DNA of 64,000 nucleotides from Pseudomonas sp. FP2335 (GCF_030687535.1 NZ_CP117437.1:951501-1015500); one strand, 5' to 3'. Positions 9,545 to 19,772 are shown, counted from the stretch's first letter. Notes: generated by a model from the sequence alone, not told the origin. Numbers and translations are program-made.

Positions 9545-9689
9545 ACCGGGATTTCCTTGTTTTTTGGAGCGTGCCCCGACATTTTGTCCAATCGTAACCG
9601 ATTACTGCACACGACCAATGTCCAAGCTCAAGTGCCGAGTGGTTCTTCAAGGATGCTCAATTAACGCGTAATCTGCCATAAATTCTAGA

Positions 9690-9701
9690 TTAAACGTTTC
9701 A
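9690..9701. promoter_or_regulatory. Cra/FruR operator
   Basis: TTAAACGTTTCA matches exactly the 12-bp operator reported for P. putida Cra. It lies 137 bp upstream of the fruB start and 145 bp upstream of the divergent fruR start, so one site could serve both genes. The rest of the 9545-9837 gap is AT-richer; no promoter with good -35 and -10 spacing was assigned. Confidence 0.8.
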
Positions 9702-9837
9702 GCAAGCGTATTTTTACGATCTTCGCTACTGAGTGGCTACTGCCAATTGACTACTCAGTCAGCTATTTTGAAGCGCTATTACCCTGTTTATTCAAAACAA
9801 TACCTAGTGCGCCCATCGCACTAACTAGGAGAACGGC

Positions 9838-12696
9838 ATGCTTGAGCTCACCCACGAGCAGATTTCCATGGGCCAGGTGGCTGTGGATAAATCTGCAGCC
9901 TTGCACCTGCTCGCTGAAAAACTGGTGGCCGACGGCCTGGTCGCCGAGGGTTATCTCAGTGGCTTGCAAGCCCGTGAAGCCCAGGGCTCGACCTTTCTCG
10001 GCCAAGGTATTGCGATCCCCCACGGCACCCCCGAAACCCGCGACCAGGTGTTCGCCACCGGCGTGCGCCTGCTGCAGTTCCCCGAAGGGGTGGATTGGGG
10101 CGACGGCCAGATCGTCTACCTGGCGATTGGCATCGCGGCCAAATCCGATGAACACCTGCGCCTGTTGCAACTGCTGACCCGGGCCCTCGGTGAGACCGAC
10201 CTCGGCCAGGCACTGCGCCGTGCCGGTACGGCGCAAGCCTTGCTCAAACTGCTGCAAGGCGCGCCCCAGGAACTGGCGCTGGACGCCCAGATGATCAGCC
10301 TGGGCGTGTCCGCCGACGATTTTGAAGAGCTGGTGTGGCGCGGCGCACGCCTGTTGCGCCAGGCCGATTGTGTGAGCAACGGTTTCGCCGCGGTGCTGCA
10401 GCAGGTTGATGCGCTGCCCCTGGGCGACGGCCTGTGGTGGCTGCACAGCGAGCAGACGGTCAAGCGTCCGGGCCTGGCGTTTGTCACCCCGGACAAACCG
10501 ATGCGCTACCTCGGCCAGCCGCTCAACGGCCTGTTCTGCCTGGCCAGCCTCGGCGAAGCCCACCAAGCCTTGCTCGAGCGCCTGTGCGCCTTGCTGATCG
10601 AAGGTCGCGGCCAGGAGCTGGGCCGCGCCACCAGCAGCCGCGCCGTCCTCGAAGTCCTCGGCGGTGAACTGCCGCCAGACTGGCCCAACGCCCGCATCAC
10701 CCTGGCCAACGCCCATGGCCTGCATGCCCGCCCGGCAAAGATCCTCGCGCAACTGGCGAAAAGTTTTGAAGGCGACATCCGCGTGCGCATCGTTGATGGC
10801 CCCGTCGGCGCGGTGTCGGTCAAAAGCCTGAGCAAACTGCTGAGCCTCGGTGCTCGTCGCGGCCAGGTGCTGGAATTTGTTGCCGAGCCGACGATTGCCG
10901 GCGATGCGCTGCCGGCGTTGCTGGCGGCGGTCGAAGCGGGCCTCGGCGAAGAGGTTGAGCCGCTGCCGACCGTGCGCGCGCCACTGGCTGCTGTCGAGGT
11001 CGAACCGGTGCTCAGTGCACCGTCCAGCGGCAGTCAGATCCAGGCCATCGCCGCCGCGCCGGGCATTGCCATCGGCCCGGCGCATATCCAGGTTCAGCAG
11101 GTGTTCGACTACCCGCTGCGCGGCGAATCTTCGGCCATCGAGCGCCAGCGCCTGCAAGATGCCCTGGCCGATGTGCGTCGCGACATTCAAGGCTTGATCG
11201 AGCGCAGCCAATCCAAGGCCATCCGCGAGATTTTCATCACCCACCAGGAAATGCTCGACGACCCGGAACTCACCGATGAAGTCGACACCCGCCTCAAGCA
11301 GGGCGAAAGCGCCGAAGCGGCGTGGATGAGCGTGATCGAAGCCGCCGCCAAACAGCAGGAGTCGCTGCAGGACGCCTTGCTCGCCGAGCGCGCCGCCGAC
11401 CTGCGTGACATCGGCCGCCGTGTGCTGGCGCAACTGTGCGGCGTCGAAACCGCCAGGGAGCCGAACGAGCCCTACATTCTGGTGATGGACGAAGTCGGCC
11501 CCTCCGATGTGGCGCGGCTTGATCCGGCGCGCGTCGCCGGCATCCTCACTGCCCGTGGCGGCGCGACCGCCCACAGCGCCATCGTCGCCCGCGCCCTGGG
11601 GATTCCGGCGCTGGTCGGCGCCGGTGCCGGCGTGTTGCTGCTGGCCGCCGGCACGCCGCTGCTGTTGGATGGCCAGCGTGGTCGCCTGCATGTGGACGCC
11701 GACGCCGCCACCCTGCAACGTGCCACCGTCGAGCGCGACACCCGCGAACAACGCCTGCAAGCCGCCGCCGCCCAGCGCCATGAACCGGCACTGACCCGCG
11801 ACGGCCACGCCGTGGAAGTGTTCGCCAACATCGGCGAAAGCGCCGGTGTGGCCAGCGCGGTGGAGCAGGGCGCCGAAGGCATTGGCCTGCTGCGCACCGA
11901 ATTGATCTTCATGGCTCACCCGCAAGCACCGGACGAAGCCACCCAGGAAGCCGAATACCGCCGTGTACTCGACGGCCTCGGCGGGCGTCCGCTGGTGGTA
12001 CGCACCCTTGATGTGGGCGGCGACAAACCGTTGCCGTACTGGCCGATTGCCGAAGAAGAAAACCCCTTCCTCGGCGTGCGCGGCATTCGCCTGACCTTGC
12101 AACGTCCGCAGATCATGGAAGCGCAACTCAGGGCACTGTTGCGTTCGGCCGACAACCGTCCGCTGCGCATCATGTTCCCCATGGTCGGCAGCGTCGACGA
12201 ATGGCGCGCCGCCCGCGACATGACCGAGCGCCTGCGCCTGGAAATCCCGGTGGCCGACCTGCAACTGGGGATCATGATCGAAGTGCCGTCCGCCGCCTTG
12301 CTCGCGCCGGTGCTGGCCAAGGAAGTCGACTTCTTCAGCGTCGGCACCAATGACCTGACCCAATACACCCTGGCCATCGATCGCGGCCACCCGACCCTGT
12401 CGGCCCAGGCCGATGGCCTGCACCCGGCGGTGCTGCAACTGATCGACATCACCGTGCGTGCGGCCCATGCCCATGGCAAATGGGTCGGCGTGTGCGGCGA
12501 GCTGGCGGCGGACCCGTTGGCGGTGCCGGTGCTGATCGGCCTGGGGGTGGATGAGTTGAGCGTATCGGCGCGCAGCATTGCCGAAGTGAAGGCGCGGGTG
12601 CGTGAATTCAGTCTGAGCGAGGCCCAGGGCCTGGCGCAAAAAGCGCTTGCGGTGGGTTCGCCCGCCGAAGTGCGTGCCCTTGTGGAGGCCGTGTAA
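9838..12696 (+). CDS. fruB: Fructose PTS multiphosphoryl protein, EIIA(Fru)-HPr-EI fusion
   Basis: A 952-residue soluble protein carrying the whole phosphoryl relay from PEP to the fructose permease. The order is EIIA at residues 1-145 with phosphorylated His62 (IAIPHGTPET), a linker-like region, HPr at about 285-370 with His296 (NAHGLHARPAKI), then enzyme I with His579 (GGATAHSAIVARALGIPA) and the PEP-binding barrel (LLRTELIFM, DVGGDKPLPYW, SVGTNDLTQYTLAIDR). Pseudomonads normally have only this fructose sugar PTS. Its stop (TAA) abuts the fruK ATG with no gap. It is the first gene of fruBKA, controlled by Cra. Confidence 0.96.
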   Translation: MLELTHEQISMGQVAVDKSAALHLLAEKLVADGLVAEGYLSGLQAREAQGSTFLGQGIAIPHGTPETRDQVFATGVRLLQFPEGVDWGDGQIVYLAIGIAAKSDEHLRLLQLLTRALGETDLGQALRRAGTAQALLKLLQGAPQELALDAQMISLGVSADDFEELVWRGARLLRQADCVSNGFAAVLQQVDALPLGDGLWWLHSEQTVKRPGLAFVTPDKPMRYLGQPLNGLFCLASLGEAHQALLERLCALLIEGRGQELGRATSSRAVLEVLGGELPPDWPNARITLANAHGLHARPAKILAQLAKSFEGDIRVRIVDGPVGAVSVKSLSKLLSLGARRGQVLEFVAEPTIAGDALPALLAAVEAGLGEEVEPLPTVRAPLAAVEVEPVLSAPSSGSQIQAIAAAPGIAIGPAHIQVQQVFDYPLRGESSAIERQRLQDALADVRRDIQGLIERSQSKAIREIFITHQEMLDDPELTDEVDTRLKQGESAEAAWMSVIEAAAKQQESLQDALLAERAADLRDIGRRVLAQLCGVETAREPNEPYILVMDEVGPSDVARLDPARVAGILTARGGATAHSAIVARALGIPALVGAGAGVLLLAAGTPLLLDGQRGRLHVDADAATLQRATVERDTREQRLQAAAAQRHEPALTRDGHAVEVFANIGESAGVASAVEQGAEGIGLLRTELIFMAHPQAPDEATQEAEYRRVLDGLGGRPLVVRTLDVGGDKPLPYWPIAEEENPFLGVRGIRLTLQRPQIMEAQLRALLRSADNRPLRIMFPMVGSVDEWRAARDMTERLRLEIPVADLQLGIMIEVPSAALLAPVLAKEVDFFSVGTNDLTQYTLAIDRGHPTLSAQADGLHPAVLQLIDITVRAAHAHGKWVGVCGELAADPLAVPVLIGLGVDELSVSARSIAEVKARVREFSLSEAQGLAQKALAVGSPAEVRALVEAV

Positions 12697-13617
12697 ATGG
12701 CAAGGATTCTGACCCTGACGCTGAACCCGGCGTTGGACCTGACGGTGCGCCTGGCGCGCCTGGAACCGGGCGAAGTCAATCGCAGTGACAACGTGCTGAC
12801 CCACGCCGCTGGCAAGGGCGTGAATGTGGCGCAGGTGTTGGCCGACCTGGGGCATTCGGTAAGCGTGGGCGGTTTCCTCGGCGAGGCAAATCCCCAGGCA
12901 TTCAACGCCCTGATCGCCCGCCGTGGTTTTGGTGATGCGTTTATCCGCGTGGCGGGTGAAACCCGCAGCAATATCAAGATCGCCGAACAGGACGGCCGGA
13001 TCACTGACATCAACGCACCGGGGCCGTTTGTGGATGAGCGGGCGCAAAAGGAACTGCTCAAGATGGTCGAGATCATCGGCCCTGAATTCGATGCGGTGGT
13101 GGTCGCTGGCAGTCTGCCGCGCGGTGTCAGCCCACAGTGGTTTCACGGTTTGCTGGTAACCCTGAAAAACCTCGGTTTGAAAGTTGCCCTCGACACCAGC
13201 GGCGAAGCGTTGCGCGCCGGTTTGCAGGCGGGCCCGTGGTTGGTCAAACCCAACACCGAGGAACTGGCCGAGGCGCTGGGCAACGCCAGCGATGCCATCA
13301 GCCAATTGCATCGATTGGGCGTGGAACACGTGGTGGTGTCCGATGGTGCGGCCGGTGTGAACTGGTACCGCCCTGGCACCGCGCTGCATGCCACGCCGCC
13401 CAAGGTCACTGTCGCCAGTACCGTGGGCGCGGGCGACTCGCTGCTCGCCGGGATGCTCCACGGTTTGCTCAGTGGCGACACACCCGAGCAGACCCTGCGC
13501 CGCGCCACGGCGATTGCTGCGATGGCGGTGACACAGATCGGTTTTGGCATCAGCGATGACGCGCAGCTGGCGCATCTCGAAAGTGGCGTCGATGTACGCG
13601 CGCTGACAGAACAATAA
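12697..13617 (+). CDS. fruK: 1-phosphofructokinase
   Basis: A 306-residue PfkB/ribokinase-family enzyme that phosphorylates fructose-1-phosphate, released by FruA, to fructose-1,6-bisphosphate. Family marks are TLNPALDLTV at the N-terminus, the GKGVNVAQVLADLG substrate loop, VVAGSLPRGV, VKPNTEEL and the anion-hole/catalytic-base motif STVGAGDSLLAG around residue 245. It starts immediately after the fruB stop and is followed 11 bp later by fruA, so it is the middle gene of the operon. The enzyme also removes fructose-1-phosphate, the Cra effector, which links flux to control. Confidence 0.95.
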   Translation: MARILTLTLNPALDLTVRLARLEPGEVNRSDNVLTHAAGKGVNVAQVLADLGHSVSVGGFLGEANPQAFNALIARRGFGDAFIRVAGETRSNIKIAEQDGRITDINAPGPFVDERAQKELLKMVEIIGPEFDAVVVAGSLPRGVSPQWFHGLLVTLKNLGLKVALDTSGEALRAGLQAGPWLVKPNTEELAEALGNASDAISQLHRLGVEHVVVSDGAAGVNWYRPGTALHATPPKVTVASTVGAGDSLLAGMLHGLLSGDTPEQTLRRATAIAAMAVTQIGFGISDDAQLAHLESGVDVRALTEQ

Positions 13618-13628
13618 GAGGGTTTTTC

Positions 13629-15341
13629 ATGAAGTTAGCCATTGTTACTGCCTGCCCCAACGGCATGGTCACCAGTGTGCTGTGCGCCCGCTTGTTGGAC
13701 GCCGCCGCGCAACGCCAGGGCTGGAGCACCAGCGTCGAAGTGGTCGACGTGCAGCGCCCGGAACGCCAGTTGTCCCAGGCGATCATCGACGATGCCGAGT
13801 GGGTGCTGCTGGTCAGCAGCGCGCCGGTGGACATGCAGCGGTTCGTCGGCAAGCGTGTGTTCCAGAGCACGCCGGCCCAGGCGCTGGCGGATGTCGAGGC
13901 GGTGTTGCGCCGGGGTGCCGAAGAGGCGGTGGTGTATGTTGCCGCTGAACAGGCCACGCCGAATGCGCCACGCATCGTCGCGGTCACCGCGTGCCCAACC
14001 GGCGTGGCCCACACGTTCATGGCCGCCGAGGCCTTGCAGCAAACCGCCAAGCGCCTGGGTTATGACCTGCAGGTCGAGACTCAAGGCTCGGTGGGCGCCC
14101 GCACGCCGTTGAGCCCGGAGGCCATCGCCAATGCCGATGTGGTGTTGTTGGCCGCCGACATCGAAGTCGCCACCGAGCGCTTCGCCGGCAAGAAGATCTA
14201 CCGTTGCGGCACCGGCATTGCCCTCAAGCAGTCCGAGTCGATTCTGAACAAGGCCCTGGCCGAAGGCGTGGTGGAAAGCAACGCCAGCGCGACGGTTGCC
14301 AAGTCGGAAAAGACCGGGGTGTACAAGCACCTGCTCACCGGCGTGTCGTTCATGTTGCCGATGGTGGTGGCGGGCGGGTTGTTGATCGCGTTGTCGTTTG
14401 TGTTCGGTATCCACGCGTTTGAACAGGAAGGCACGCTGGCTGCCGCGCTGAAAACCGTCGGCGACCGCGCCTTCATGCTGATGGTGCCGTTGCTCGCGGG
14501 CTACATCGCCTACTCGATTGCCGACCGTCCCGGCATCGCCCCCGGCATGATCGGCGGCCTGCTGGCAGGCACCTTGGGCGCCGGTTTTATCGGCGGGATT
14601 TTCGCCGGTTTCCTTGCGGGGTATTGCGTCAAGCTGATCACCCGTGCGGTGAAATTGCCCCAGAGCCTGGAGGCGCTCAAGCCGATCCTGATCATCCCGC
14701 TGCTGGCGAGCCTGTTCACCGGGCTGGCGATGATCTACCTGGTCGGCCCGCCCGTGGCGCGCATGCTGGTGGGCCTGACCGATTTTCTCAGCACCATGGG
14801 CACTACCAATGCGGTGCTGCTGGGCATCCTGCTCGGCGGCATGATGTGTGTCGACTTGGGGGGGCCGATCAACAAGGCGGCGTATGCGTTTTCCGTCGGC
14901 CTGCTGGCCGCCCACAGCGGCGCACCGATGGCCGCGACCATGGCTGCCGGCATGGTGCCGCCGATTGGCATGGGCATCGCTACGTTCCTGGCGCGGCGCA
15001 AGTTTGCCCAGACCGAACGCGAGGCAGGCAAGGCGGCGATGATCCTGGGCATGTGCTTTATCTCCGAAGGCGCGATCCCGTTTGCCGCCAAGGACCCGCT
15101 GCGCGTGATCCCGGCGAGCATGGCCGGTGGCGCGTTGACCGGCGCGTTGTCGATGTATTTCGGCTGCGTACTGGCGGCGCCCCACGGTGGGTTGTTTGTG
15201 TTGATCATCCCGAATGCGATGAACCATGCGTTGCTGTATTTGCTGGCGATTGTGGCGGGGAGTGTGTTGACTGGGTTGGTGTATGCGGTGATCAAGCGGC
15301 CGGAAGTGGTCGAGTTGTCGGTCGCACCTGTTAAAGCCTGA
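13629..15341 (+). CDS. fruA: PTS fructose transporter EIIBC
   Basis: A 570-residue membrane permease that phosphorylates fructose to fructose-1-phosphate during import. It begins with a degenerate EIIB' domain (TACPNGMVTSVLCARLL), then the active EIIB domain with the phosphocysteine at residue 122 (AVTACPTGVAHTFMAAEAL). The EIIC channel starts at about residue 230 (GVSFMLPMVVAGGLLIALSF) and carries many hydrophobic spans plus the conserved DLGGPINKAAYAF and FISEGAIPFAAKDP segments. It is the last gene of fruBKA and is followed by a strong hairpin. Confidence 0.95.
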   Translation: MKLAIVTACPNGMVTSVLCARLLDAAAQRQGWSTSVEVVDVQRPERQLSQAIIDDAEWVLLVSSAPVDMQRFVGKRVFQSTPAQALADVEAVLRRGAEEAVVYVAAEQATPNAPRIVAVTACPTGVAHTFMAAEALQQTAKRLGYDLQVETQGSVGARTPLSPEAIANADVVLLAADIEVATERFAGKKIYRCGTGIALKQSESILNKALAEGVVESNASATVAKSEKTGVYKHLLTGVSFMLPMVVAGGLLIALSFVFGIHAFEQEGTLAAALKTVGDRAFMLMVPLLAGYIAYSIADRPGIAPGMIGGLLAGTLGAGFIGGIFAGFLAGYCVKLITRAVKLPQSLEALKPILIIPLLASLFTGLAMIYLVGPPVARMLVGLTDFLSTMGTTNAVLLGILLGGMMCVDLGGPINKAAYAFSVGLLAAHSGAPMAATMAAGMVPPIGMGIATFLARRKFAQTEREAGKAAMILGMCFISEGAIPFAAKDPLRVIPASMAGGALTGALSMYFGCVLAAPHGGLFVLIIPNAMNHALLYLLAIVAGSVLTGLVYAVIKRPEVVELSVAPVKA

Positions 15342-15350
15342 CGCAGTCTA

Positions 15351-15386
15351 AAACGGTGGGAGCGGGCTTGCTCGCTCCCACCGTTT
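15351..15386 (+). terminator. Hairpin after fruBKA (REP-derived)
   Basis: AAACGGTGGGAGC (15351 onward) pairs perfectly with GCTCCCACCGTTT (ending 15386) around a GGGCTTGCTC loop. The core is a solitary REP element of the same family as the REPINs elsewhere in the window. It is placed to terminate the fructose operon. Confidence 0.65.
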
Positions 15387-15473
15387 GATCTTCATTGATC
15401 GCAAGGCCTGTGTCATATCCGCTTCATCCCTGCATGTTTAAGTTGCCCTTTTGATATTCAAGAGGGCACCTGC

Positions 15474-17015
15474 ATGAGCCACTTCGATCTCGGCCGTCGC
15501 CGCGTGATGCAAGCCGTCGGCGCCGGGTTGTTGCTGCCGGGCCTGGCGCCGGCGGTGATCGCTTCGGTCAAGGACCGCCCGCAACTCACCGATGGCGTGC
15601 AGTCCGGCGACCTGCTTGGCGACCGGGCGATGATCTGGAGCCGCAGCGACCGCCCGGCACGGATGGTGGTGGAGTGGGACACCCGCAGCACGTTCGGCAA
15701 CCCGCGCAAATCCATCTCGCCCCTGGCCGACCATCGCAGCGACTTTACCGCCCGCGTCGAACTCACCGGGCTGCCCGCCGACCAGGCGATCTTCTATCGC
15801 GTGCACTTCGAAGACGCCCAGACCGGTGTCGCCAGCGAACCCTGGTTCGGCCACCTGCGCAGCGTGCCGCAACAGCGGCGCGACATCCGTTTTGTATGGA
15901 GCGGCGATACCGTTGGCCAAGGCTTCGGCATCAACCCGGACATCGGCGGCATGCGCATCTATGAAGCCATGCGCCTGCGCCTGCCGGACTTCTTTATCCA
16001 CAGCGGCGACACCATCTACGCCGACGGCCCGGTGCCCGCGCAGCTCGCGGTGGAGGGCGGACGCGTGTGGCGCAACATCACCAGCGAAGCCAAAAGCAAA
16101 GTCGCCGAGACCCTCGATGACTATCGCGGCAATTACCGCTACAACCTGCTGGATGAAAACGTGCGCCGCTTCAATGCCGAGGTGCCGCAGATCTGGCAGT
16201 GGGACGACCATGAGGTGGTGAACAACTGGTCGCCGAGCAAGCAGCTCGATGAGCGCTACCAGACCAAGGACATCAACACCTTGGTGAGCCGTGCCCGCCA
16301 GGCGTGGCTGGAATATTCGCCGATGCGCCGGCAGAGCGCCGACGGCGGCGGGCGGATTTATCGCAAGCTCGGCTACGGGCCGTTGCTGGATGTATTTGTG
16401 CTGGACATGCGCAGCTATCGCGGGCCCAACGATGACAACCTGGGCGGCGAAAAAGCCTTCATGGGCCGTGAGCAGCTGGACTGGCTCAAGCGCGAACTCA
16501 AGGCGTCCACGGCGCAGTGGAAAGTCATCGCCGCCGACATGCCGATTGGCCTGGGCGTGCCGGATGGAGAGGTCAGCCCGGGCGTGCCGCGCTGGGAAGC
16601 GATCGCCAACAATGACCCCGGCGCACCGCAAGGGCGTGAGCTGGAGATCGCCGAGTTACTCGGTTTTTTAAGGGCGCAGAAGGTGCGCAACCATGTGTGG
16701 CTGACCGCCGATGTGCACTACTGCGCGGCGCATCACTACCACCCGGACCGGGCGGCGTTCCAGGATTTCGAACCGTTCTGGGAGTTTGTCGCGGGGCCGC
16801 TGAATGCTGGCAGCTTTGGGCCCAATCCGTTGGATAAAACCTTTGGGCCAGAAGTGGTGTTCGAGAAAGCACCACCGGCGCAGAACACCTCGCCGTTTGC
16901 GGGATTCCAGTTTTTTGGCGAGGTGCAGATTGATGGGCAGACGGCGGAGTTGACGGTGATCTTGCGGGATCTGGATGGCGTGTCAGTGTTCCAGCAAAAA
17001 CTCCAACCCACCTGA
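15474..17015 (+). CDS. PhoD-like alkaline phosphatase/phosphodiesterase, probable Tat substrate
   Basis: A 513-residue alkaline phosphatase D family protein, expected to release phosphate from organic phosphodiesters or monoesters outside the cytoplasm. The N-terminus has a twin-arginine-like signal (LGRRRVMQAVGAGLLLPG followed by LAPAVIA). A PhoD_N beta-domain (residues 40-135) precedes the metallophosphatase core with SGDTIYADGP (from 177), WDDHEVVNNW (from 243), the ADMPIG strand and ADVHYCAAHHYHP. The usual PhoD metals are iron and calcium. It follows the fru terminator with its own RBS (AAGAGGGCACC) and looks monocistronic. No Pho box was identified in the 130-bp upstream gap. Confidence 0.9.
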   Translation: MSHFDLGRRRVMQAVGAGLLLPGLAPAVIASVKDRPQLTDGVQSGDLLGDRAMIWSRSDRPARMVVEWDTRSTFGNPRKSISPLADHRSDFTARVELTGLPADQAIFYRVHFEDAQTGVASEPWFGHLRSVPQQRRDIRFVWSGDTVGQGFGINPDIGGMRIYEAMRLRLPDFFIHSGDTIYADGPVPAQLAVEGGRVWRNITSEAKSKVAETLDDYRGNYRYNLLDENVRRFNAEVPQIWQWDDHEVVNNWSPSKQLDERYQTKDINTLVSRARQAWLEYSPMRRQSADGGGRIYRKLGYGPLLDVFVLDMRSYRGPNDDNLGGEKAFMGREQLDWLKRELKASTAQWKVIAADMPIGLGVPDGEVSPGVPRWEAIANNDPGAPQGRELEIAELLGFLRAQKVRNHVWLTADVHYCAAHHYHPDRAAFQDFEPFWEFVAGPLNAGSFGPNPLDKTFGPEVVFEKAPPAQNTSPFAGFQFFGEVQIDGQTAELTVILRDLDGVSVFQQKLQPT

Positions 17016-17034
17016 TTTGAAACGCGGTTAAACC

Positions 17035-17140
17035 TGTGGGAGCGGGCTTGCTCGCGAAAGCGGTGGATCGGTGAAATAGGTGTCGACAGAAACACCGCCT
17101 TCGCGAGCAAGCCCGCTCCCACACAAGCCCGCTCCCACAT
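17035..17140. repeat. REPIN with an extra half-element
   Basis: Two inverted REP arms (TGTGGGAGCGGGCTTGCTCG at 17035, its complement ending at 17123) flank about 45 bp. The right arm end is then duplicated: AAGCCCGCTCCCACA occurs twice in tandem up to 17140. It sits between the convergent PhoD and piuB genes. Confidence 0.85.
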
Positions 17141-17162
17141 GGGGACTTTGGCGCCTAAGAGG

Positions 17163-19688
17163 TCAGTACACGTCGCGACGGTAACGGCCCTGTTCGATCA
17201 ACCGCTCCACGGCGTCACTGCCCAGAATATCCGCCAGCGCCTGATCCACCCCGGCCGCCATGCCCTGCAAACTGCCGCACACATAAATCGCCGCACCCTC
17301 GGCCAGCCACTTGCGCAGCACATCCGCCGATTCGCGCAGGCGGTCCTGCACGTAGATCTTTTCCGCTTGATCGCGGGAAAACGCCAGGTCCAGCAGCGCC
17401 AGATCCCCACTCGCCAGCCAGCCTTGCAGCTCGTCCTGGCAGAAGTAGTCGTGGGCGATGTTGCGCTCGCCGAACAGCAGCCAGTTGCGCTGCTGGCCGT
17501 CGGCAATGCGTGCCTTGAGCAGGCTGCGCAGGCCGGCGAGGCCGGTGCCGTTGCCCAGCAGGATCAGCGGCACCGGCGCGTCGGGTAGGTGGAAGCCGCT
17601 GTTGCGGCGCAGGCGCAGGCTGATGGCCGAGCCGAGGGCCGCGTGTTCGGTGAGCCAGCCACTCGCCAAACCGAGGCTGCCGTCGGGGTGGCGTTCCTGG
17701 CGCACGATCAGCTCCAGCACGCCATCGCTGGCAATCGAAGCAATGGAGTATTCGCGCATGCCCAGGGGCACCAGCGCGTTGACCAGTGCCTGGGCGTGCA
17801 GGCCGACCAGATGGGCGCGATGGGTCGGCAGTTGGCGGGTGGCCAGGGCCTGATCGAGGGTGTGCGCGAGGTCGTCGATCAACACGCCGTCGCTGCCGCT
17901 CAGGCCGAGGCCTTCGAGGAAGTGTTCGATGGCCCACGGGCAATTGCGCGGCAGCACTTCCACCAGGTCGCCCGCCAGCCAGGTTTGCGGCGATGGCGGG
18001 GTGAGGCCCAGCAGGTAGACGCTGGCGCCGACGCTGTCGCGGTTGAGCAGGGTGCGTTGGCTCAGGGTCCAGTTTTCGTACTGCGCCGTTGGCCAGGCGG
18101 TGGTGGGGGCGTGGCCGGTCAGTTCGCCGAGTTGCTGGTGCCAGTGGCGCAGGGCGGCGGTGTCGCCGCTGTCGACTTCAACCGGGGCGAACAGCGCGTT
18201 GCCGCCCTGATTGGTCAGCCAGAAATGCAGGCGCCGGGCGAACCCACAGAAGTGTTGGTACTGCCGATCACCCAGGGCCAGCACCGAGTAGTTCAGGCCC
18301 TTGAGAGACAGGTCCTGGCCGAGCACGCTGCGCTCGAAACCACGGGCGCTGTCGGGCGCTTCACCGTCGCCGAAGGTGCTGACCACGAACAGCGCGTTTT
18401 CGGACTGACGCAGGTCGTCCTGGCTGACGCTGCCCAGGGGCTGCACCTTCACTGGCAGCCCGGCGGCCTGCAATTGGCCGGCGGTCTGCCAGGCCAGTTG
18501 CTCGGCGAACCCGCTCTGGCTGGCAAAGCCGATCAGCCATGCCGGGGCCTCGCTGCTGTTGGCGCCGAGGTCTTTGCGCGCATCACGCACCTGGCGTTTT
18601 TTGCGGCGGCGGTCGAGGTACAGCAGCCAGCCGGTGATAAAGAACAACGGCATCAGCAGCGAGCTGACGGTGAGAATAATCCGCCCTGCCAGGCCGAAAT
18701 AGCTGCCGGTATGCAGGGCGTAAACGCTGGTCAGCAGTTGGGAACCGAGGGTCTTGCTGGCGTAGCGGTCGTGGGATTTGACCTCGCCACTGGCCGGGTC
18801 CAGGTTGATCTGGTTCAGCGCGCGGTCGTGGGGCGAGTCCTGCAGCAGGTAGTAGACAGTGGCCGGTTGCCCGGCAACGGCTGGCATGCGGATGTTGTAG
18901 GCGCTCAAGCCGGGACCGGCGCGACTGTAGATGCTGCTCCACAGCGCGTCGTAGTTGGCGATTGGCGCCGGGCCAGCGGGTGGCGGGCCGCGCTTGCGCA
19001 TGCGCTCGTTCTGCGGCGCGTCGGAGAGCAGTTTGGTCAGGCCCTGGTTGTACCAGTCGTAGGACCAATACAGGCCGGTCAGCGCCGCCAGCAGGTAGGC
19101 CAGCAGGCACCACGTGCCAAATACCGAGTGCAGGTCCCAGTTGAAGCTGCGGCCCTTTTTGCGCCAGTCCAGCGTCAGCCATACCCGCCAGTTCGCCACT
19201 TGGCGCGGCCAGCGCAGGTACAGCCCGGACAGGCAGAAGAACACCAGGATCAGCGTGCACGCGCCGGTGATGTTGCGCCCGGTGTCGCCCATCACGAGGA
19301 AACGGTGAAATTGCAGCAGGAAGCCGAACACGTCCTGGCCGACGGCGTCGCCCATGTAGGCGCCGGTGTACGGATCGAAATAGCGCATCTGCCCGCGGCG
19401 CTCGCCCGGTGGCGGGGTGAAGAACACGCGTGCGGCATTGCCGCTATCGTTTTCCACCCAGAGCATGGAGACGGTCTTGCCTTCGGTGGCTTCGAGCTTG
19501 CGCACGAGTTCGGCGGGCGGCAGCACACCGGCTTCGCGTTTTTCCACGCTCAGTACCGTGGGGTTGAGCGCGCGCAGGATTTCATCCTGGAACGACACTG
19601 CAGCCCCGGTGATCCCCATCAAGGCCAGCACCAGCCCGGCGCTGATGCCGAAGAACCAGTGCAACTGGAACAGGGTTTTCTTCAACAC
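17163..19688 (-). CDS. piuB: PepSY membrane / flavodoxin-FAD-NADPH reductase (siderophore-iron reductase PiuB-like)
   Basis: An 841-residue inner-membrane flavoreductase. Residues 1-365 are a PepSY-type module with several transmembrane helices ([20 protein letters not shown] at the N-terminus, a C-terminal span near [15 protein letters not shown]). A flavodoxin domain follows (about 380-520, [32 protein letters not shown]). Then come a FAD-binding domain with REYSIASI and an NADPH domain ([20 protein letters not shown], ending YVCGSLQGM). This is the layout of cytochrome-P450-reductase-like enzymes tied to a membrane anchor. Next to the TonB receptor piuA it most likely reduces ferric-siderophore iron at the membrane; that is inference from neighbours and from its P. 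aeruginosa counterpart. Confidence 0.85.
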   Translation of the reverse strand: MLKKTLFQLHWFFGISAGLVLALMGITGAAVSFQDEILRALNPTVLSVEKREAGVLPPAELVRKLEATEGKTVSMLWVENDSGNAARVFFTPPPGERRGQMRYFDPYTGAYMGDAVGQDVFGFLLQFHRFLVMGDTGRNITGACTLILVFFCLSGLYLRWPRQVANWRVWLTLDWRKKGRSFNWDLHSVFGTWCLLAYLLAALTGLYWSYDWYNQGLTKLLSDAPQNERMRKRGPPPAGPAPIANYDALWSSIYSRAGPGLSAYNIRMPAVAGQPATVYYLLQDSPHDRALNQINLDPASGEVKSHDRYASKTLGSQLLTSVYALHTGSYFGLAGRIILTVSSLLMPLFFITGWLLYLDRRRKKRQVRDARKDLGANSSEAPAWLIGFASQSGFAEQLAWQTAGQLQAAGLPVKVQPLGSVSQDDLRQSENALFVVSTFGDGEAPDSARGFERSVLGQDLSLKGLNYSVLALGDRQYQHFCGFARRLHFWLTNQGGNALFAPVEVDSGDTAALRHWHQQLGELTGHAPTTAWPTAQYENWTLSQRTLLNRDSVGASVYLLGLTPPSPQTWLAGDLVEVLPRNCPWAIEHFLEGLGLSGSDGVLIDDLAHTLDQALATRQLPTHRAHLVGLHAQALVNALVPLGMREYSIASIASDGVLELIVRQERHPDGSLGLASGWLTEHAALGSAISLRLRRNSGFHLPDAPVPLILLGNGTGLAGLRSLLKARIADGQQRNWLLFGERNIAHDYFCQDELQGWLASGDLALLDLAFSRDQAEKIYVQDRLRESADVLRKWLAEGAAIYVCGSLQGMAAGVDQALADILGSDAVERLIEQGRYRRDVY

Positions 19689-19772
19689 GTCTGACCGCCT
19701 CGTCTATCTGGGTATGTAGGACACGGCGCGCATTATGCCGTGGCTTGTCGAGAAACATTCTGTTCAACACGC

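Noticed and set aside
9545..9689. A sigma-70 promoter for fruB from TTGACT at 9747
   Set aside because: No -10 element lies at an acceptable distance (candidates are 11 or 24 bp away), so no promoter was assigned.
9763..13614. A very long open frame on the minus strand (over 1200 codons) opposite fruB and fruK
   Set aside because: It is rich in His, Gln and Arg with no domain, and arises from the GC-biased third positions of fruB/fruK on the other strand. The same applies to long antisense frames opposite piuB, prfC, the dppA genes and trpS.
17035..17140. Repeats that might suggest a CRISPR array
   Set aside because: They are inverted REP arms with a half-arm duplication; there are no regularly spaced direct repeats with unique spacers anywhere in the window.
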